Positions 61,567 through 64,000 of a DNA stretch of 64,000 nucleotides are shown piece after piece; the first letter of the stretch is position 1, and each line of letters opens with the position of its first letter. Source of the DNA: Flavihumibacter rivuli (lineage in GTDB: Bacteria > Bacteroidota > Bacteroidia > Chitinophagales > Chitinophagaceae); contig NZ_CP092334.1 of the NCBI RefSeq assembly GCF_018595685.2, positions 2,508,001 through 2,572,000 on the forward strand. Direction: 5' to 3'. Under the pieces are notes generated by a model. That model made no database searches. It saw nothing but the letters and a program-made list of their open reading frames with translations, and had not been told where the DNA came from. The position numbers and the translations under genes were made by a program.

Positions 61567-63447
61567 TTATTGTTTAACGAGGGTGATTTGTTCGAGGTAA
61601 TAATTACTGAGTTTCTTGTTATCCTCATTCCATTGTGTGAATGCAGGCCTGTTCAACCTCGCTTGCTTGAACAGGATCTCTTTCCTGTATACCAGCTCCT
61701 TTCCTTCCATGGCGTAGGAAAGCTTATAACCATACTGTTCACGGTCGACAGATAGCGCCTGGGGCAAAGCCTGAACCTTGAAACCATCAGGGACCTGGAG
61801 CCTGATCTCCTGGCGGATATGTTGCTTATAGGGGAATTCGATCGGATACTTCCTTTTGGCTGTATCAATAATGAAATCTGACAACTCTTTCTTACTATCA
61901 ATATCAATATAGTATTCATCCCCAAACTTTTGAGCAGCCCCTGGTTGCCAGATCTGGTATTTAATGGTGAGCTGCTTTTGGGAATTCTGGATATCAGGCA
62001 GGCTGAATGAAGTGATCTTGAATTTATGTTTGCCTTCAGAGAGGAAGGACACAAAGGCTTCTTCCAGTTTTTCCTTCTTGATCGAATGTGCTGAACTCAA
62101 CAGGTATTCCTTGCTTTCCCCATTCCATGTTTGTTCAACAGCCCCGGCAATGTCTTCCCCTTCGATCTTCAATATCCTCTTTTCCCATTCCGTGTTCTGG
62201 GCATAGGTCATCACCGGAATGCGTTCCAGGATATACTGGTCACCGTTCTCGATCAGTACCTGCCTCCCCTGGATACGCTCTGCATATTGTTCCAGGCCAA
62301 TATAGGTTTCTGTGGCATCAAGGAAAACAAACTTGCCGTTATGCTTAACCGCACAGATCATGTGGTTATCAACTGCCAGGTTGGGGGTGGAATAATCGTA
62401 GGCAATATGATTGGTTCCGATCCAGCAAAGCCTGGCATCAAAGCCAGTAGCGGCAAGCAACTCCTTGGTAAGGTTAGCCATACCTTTACAATCGCCATAC
62501 TTTTTGCGCAGCACTTCATTGGCCTTATCCGGTTTAAAACCCGCGATCCCATCCTCAAATGCTATGTATCGGATATTTTCCTGTACCCAGTTATAGATAG
62601 CGCGGATCTTATCTTCTTCTTTTGTCAATCCATTGGTGATCTCTGCCCCTTTATTCTTGAGTATCGCTTTATCGCTATCCACCTGCTTCACCAGGGATCG
62701 ATACCAATTGTACTGGTCTTGCAGCGTGTTGAAATAGGTTTCCTGACCGGTAGTCGTATTGGCCTGCTTGCAGAGCACCAACAGATGGGGAAACAAATGG
62801 GAGAAGCCAGGGCTCATGGATTCCTTTTCATAGCCTTCCATGTTCCGGATGGTATAAGTTATGATATCAGCATCGTTTTGGCTGTCATACTCAGTTTTCC
62901 TTGTAATGGAATAACCGTTAAAGTTGAGTTCTTTTAATTCAGCCTTCATCCAACGGGGGATGCTCACCCTTACCTGCTTCTCAACAATATCATAAGGCTC
63001 CGGGAATTGGATTGAGGTAAAATACCTGGGATCAAGGATCACTTTATTAAAATCCACTTTGCTCTCTGTTCCCTGCTTTTGAAGCGGAAGGGTAAAGTGA
63101 CATATCCTGGCATCTGAATAGAAGACATTATCAATACTATAATAATCATATGAAGGCTCAATTGTCCATGAACGATCACCATTGACAAAAATCCTTACAT
63201 CCTCAATCTTGTTTTGGTCACTATAAAATTCAACAATGGGTATTTCGGTCCTGTAGGCATTACATCTATATGACGTTGAAGTTTTGTTCCTGACTACTAC
63301 TTTACCATTCGCTAATTCGAAATCGTAATTATCAGTTTGCCGGCTGATGGAAATATTCTTGCTGTCGTTGGCAATGATAGAAGATGACCAATAGAGTAGG
63401 CATACAAGCAATATTGGCTTGATAAGGTTTAAGCTGAAATTTTTCAT
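61567..63447 (-). CDS. DUF3857/transglutaminase-like exported protein
   Basis: A 626-residue exported protein (signal peptide about residues 1-26). A DUF3857 domain is followed by a transglutaminase-like domain with the triad: cysteine in KKYGDCKGMANLTKELL, histidine in NHMICAVKHNG, aspartate in VFLDATETYIG. The C-terminal DUF3858-like domain ends NYYLEQITLVKQ. It could act as a protease or crosslinker in the periplasm; no substrate is known. It leads a two-gene operon with a paralogue that has lost the triad. Confidence 0.9.
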   Translation of the reverse strand: MKNFSLNLIKPILLVCLLYWSSSIIANDSKNISISRQTDNYDFELANGKVVVRNKTSTSYRCNAYRTEIPIVEFYSDQNKIEDVRIFVNGDRSWTIEPSYDYYSIDNVFYSDARICHFTLPLQKQGTESKVDFNKVILDPRYFTSIQFPEPYDIVEKQVRVSIPRWMKAELKELNFNGYSITRKTEYDSQNDADIITYTIRNMEGYEKESMSPGFSHLFPHLLVLCKQANTTTGQETYFNTLQDQYNWYRSLVKQVDSDKAILKNKGAEITNGLTKEEDKIRAIYNWVQENIRYIAFEDGIAGFKPDKANEVLRKKYGDCKGMANLTKELLAATGFDARLCWIGTNHIAYDYSTPNLAVDNHMICAVKHNGKFVFLDATETYIGLEQYAERIQGRQVLIENGDQYILERIPVMTYAQNTEWEKRILKIEGEDIAGAVEQTWNGESKEYLLSSAHSIKKEKLEEAFVSFLSEGKHKFKITSFSLPDIQNSQKQLTIKYQIWQPGAAQKFGDEYYIDIDSKKELSDFIIDTAKRKYPIEFPYKQHIRQEIRLQVPDGFKVQALPQALSVDREQYGYKLSYAMEGKELVYRKEILFKQARLNRPAFTQWNEDNKKLSNYYLEQITLVKQ

Positions 63448-63503
63448 TGGTTAGAAAGTGATGCGGCCAAAATAGAAAGAAAAAAATTGGTATCAAAGCA
63501 AAA

Positions 63504-63523
63504 TGCCATCCCGAAAGATGGCA
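63504..63523 (-). terminator. Terminator after the RND permease gene
   Basis: 7-bp stem TGCCATC / GATGGCA with a six-base loop and a T-rich stretch (ATTTTGCTTT) on the minus strand, 55 bases past the stop. Confidence 0.55.
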
Positions 63524-63578
63524 TTCCGCTTTTTTAATTTCGGTTACTCAACTCCTGAGTAACGCATATTCATTTCTA

Positions 63579-64000
63579 TTAATACCAGCTGCCTGTCATA
63601 GCAGCATAACCTGGTGTTGAAGCGTTGGCCGCAAGCTTACGTTCCCTCCTGCGCACTGCTATCTTCTGTTTGAACATGGTCCAGAAGATCAATACCAGGA
63701 ATAACAGGGTCAGTGGCGGGATTCCCAACATACTGATCCATTTACCACCAAACTGCCTGCGCATAGGCCTGCGTAAACGTTCCGCGATCAGGTACATGGC
63801 TGGTACGATCACCAGGGTCATGAAGAAGGCAAAGGCCAGACCAAAGATGATGGTCCATGACAATGGCTTCCAGAATACCGCGTTATCGCCACCGAAGAAG
63901 ATATGAGGGTTCCATTCTGCAAAGAGGGTAATGAAGTTGATGTTGAAACCGATGGCCAGCGGGATCAACGCCAGGATGGCTGCCAATGCCGTTAACAGTA
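63579..64000 (-). CDS. RND-type efflux transporter permease, C-terminal end (cut by window edge)
   Basis: Only the C-terminal ~140 residues are visible; the frame runs off the right edge. The segment LLTALAAILALIPLAIGFNINF, followed by PLSWTIIFGLAFAFFMTLVIVPAMYLIAERLRRP, is the last membrane part of AcrB/HAE1-type permeases (TLAAILALIPLAI and FGLxFAFxxTLxxVPxxY). Two more hydrophobic segments and a basic tail end it. It pumps drugs, metals or other compounds out of the cell with a periplasmic adaptor and outer-membrane channel that are not in the window. The tail is longer than in AcrB. Confidence 0.9.
   Translation of the reverse strand, partial: LLTALAAILALIPLAIGFNINFITLFAEWNPHIFFGGDNAVFWKPLSWTIIFGLAFAFFMTLVIVPAMYLIAERLRRPMRRQFGGKWISMLGIPPLTLLFLVLIFWTMFKQKIAVRRRERKLAANASTPGYAAMTGSWY

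Noticed and set aside
1..64000. CRISPR arrays, tRNA or rRNA genes, insertion sequences, prophage, integrase attachment sites
   Set aside because: No spaced direct repeats of CRISPR type, no cloverleaf-like tRNA in the gaps read, no transposase, integrase or phage protein was seen.

Overview
The window looks like chromosomal DNA from a Bacteroidota species, most likely of the Chitinophagaceae or a close relative. The evidence is two SusC/SusD pairs, the gliding genes gldD and gldE, RicT and DUF3109 proteins of the Bacteroidota type, many promoters matching the Bacteroidota -7 box TAnnTTTG, and few Shine-Dalgarno sites. About 53 protein genes are supported. I saw no tRNA, rRNA, CRISPR array, insertion sequence or prophage. 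The left edge cuts alaS and the right edge cuts an RND efflux permease gene; both are on the minus strand.

Layout. 1-10.8 kb is housekeeping and envelope: alaS, a membrane-anchored M23 peptidase, a MerR-type regulator, an MscS channel, lpxH with an overlapping exported protein, then on the minus strand rsfS-ftsH-lutC-like-GGCT-like, with birA on the plus strand. 10.8-13.8 kb is a tight five-gene minus-strand operon of c-type cytochrome-like lipoproteins, an OB-fold protein, YceI and a DUF5777-like beta-barrel protein, preceded by a CRP/FNR-like palindrome. 14-25.6 kb holds bcp, a periplasmic M23 protein, a short carB without the allosteric domain, an 11-bp tandem repeat, a nitroreductase, a short ComEC, purH and an EamA transporter. 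25.6-32.2 kb has a deacetylase-like protein, lutB-like, DUF3109 and the conserved gldD-gldE-ssb-mutY block on the minus strand. 33.4-36.5 kb has HU, a TPR protein, a 30-residue mS38-like basic protein missed by length cut-offs, and rng. 36.6-46.2 kb is two tandem SusC/SusD pairs, each with its own terminator. 46.5-55.1 kb has a zinc peptidase, radA, comF, a beta-helix lipoprotein, a glutathione peroxidase and holB-ricT. 55.1-64 kb has an M20 hydrolase, an alpha/beta hydrolase, a gene-free 730-bp region of REP-like palindromes, an AIM24-family protein, a two-gene DUF3857 operon and the end of an RND pump.

How the parts work together. Most genes serve nucleotide synthesis (carB, purH), DNA and protein quality control (radA, mutY, ssb, holB, HU, ftsH), envelope building (lpxH, M23 peptidases) and outer-membrane nutrient import (SusC/D). 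The less ordinary signals are non-coding: composite REP-like repeats, a 10-copy 11-bp tandem repeat, promoter boxes that abut the start codons of at least six genes (suggesting leaderless mRNAs), a CRP-like site before the cytochrome operon, and a stem-loop at the predicted 5' end of the second susC mRNA. I found no convincing wholly new multi-gene system. The cytochrome/YceI/DUF5777 operon and the DUF3857 pair, one member of which has lost its catalytic residues, are the best candidates for unknown biology.
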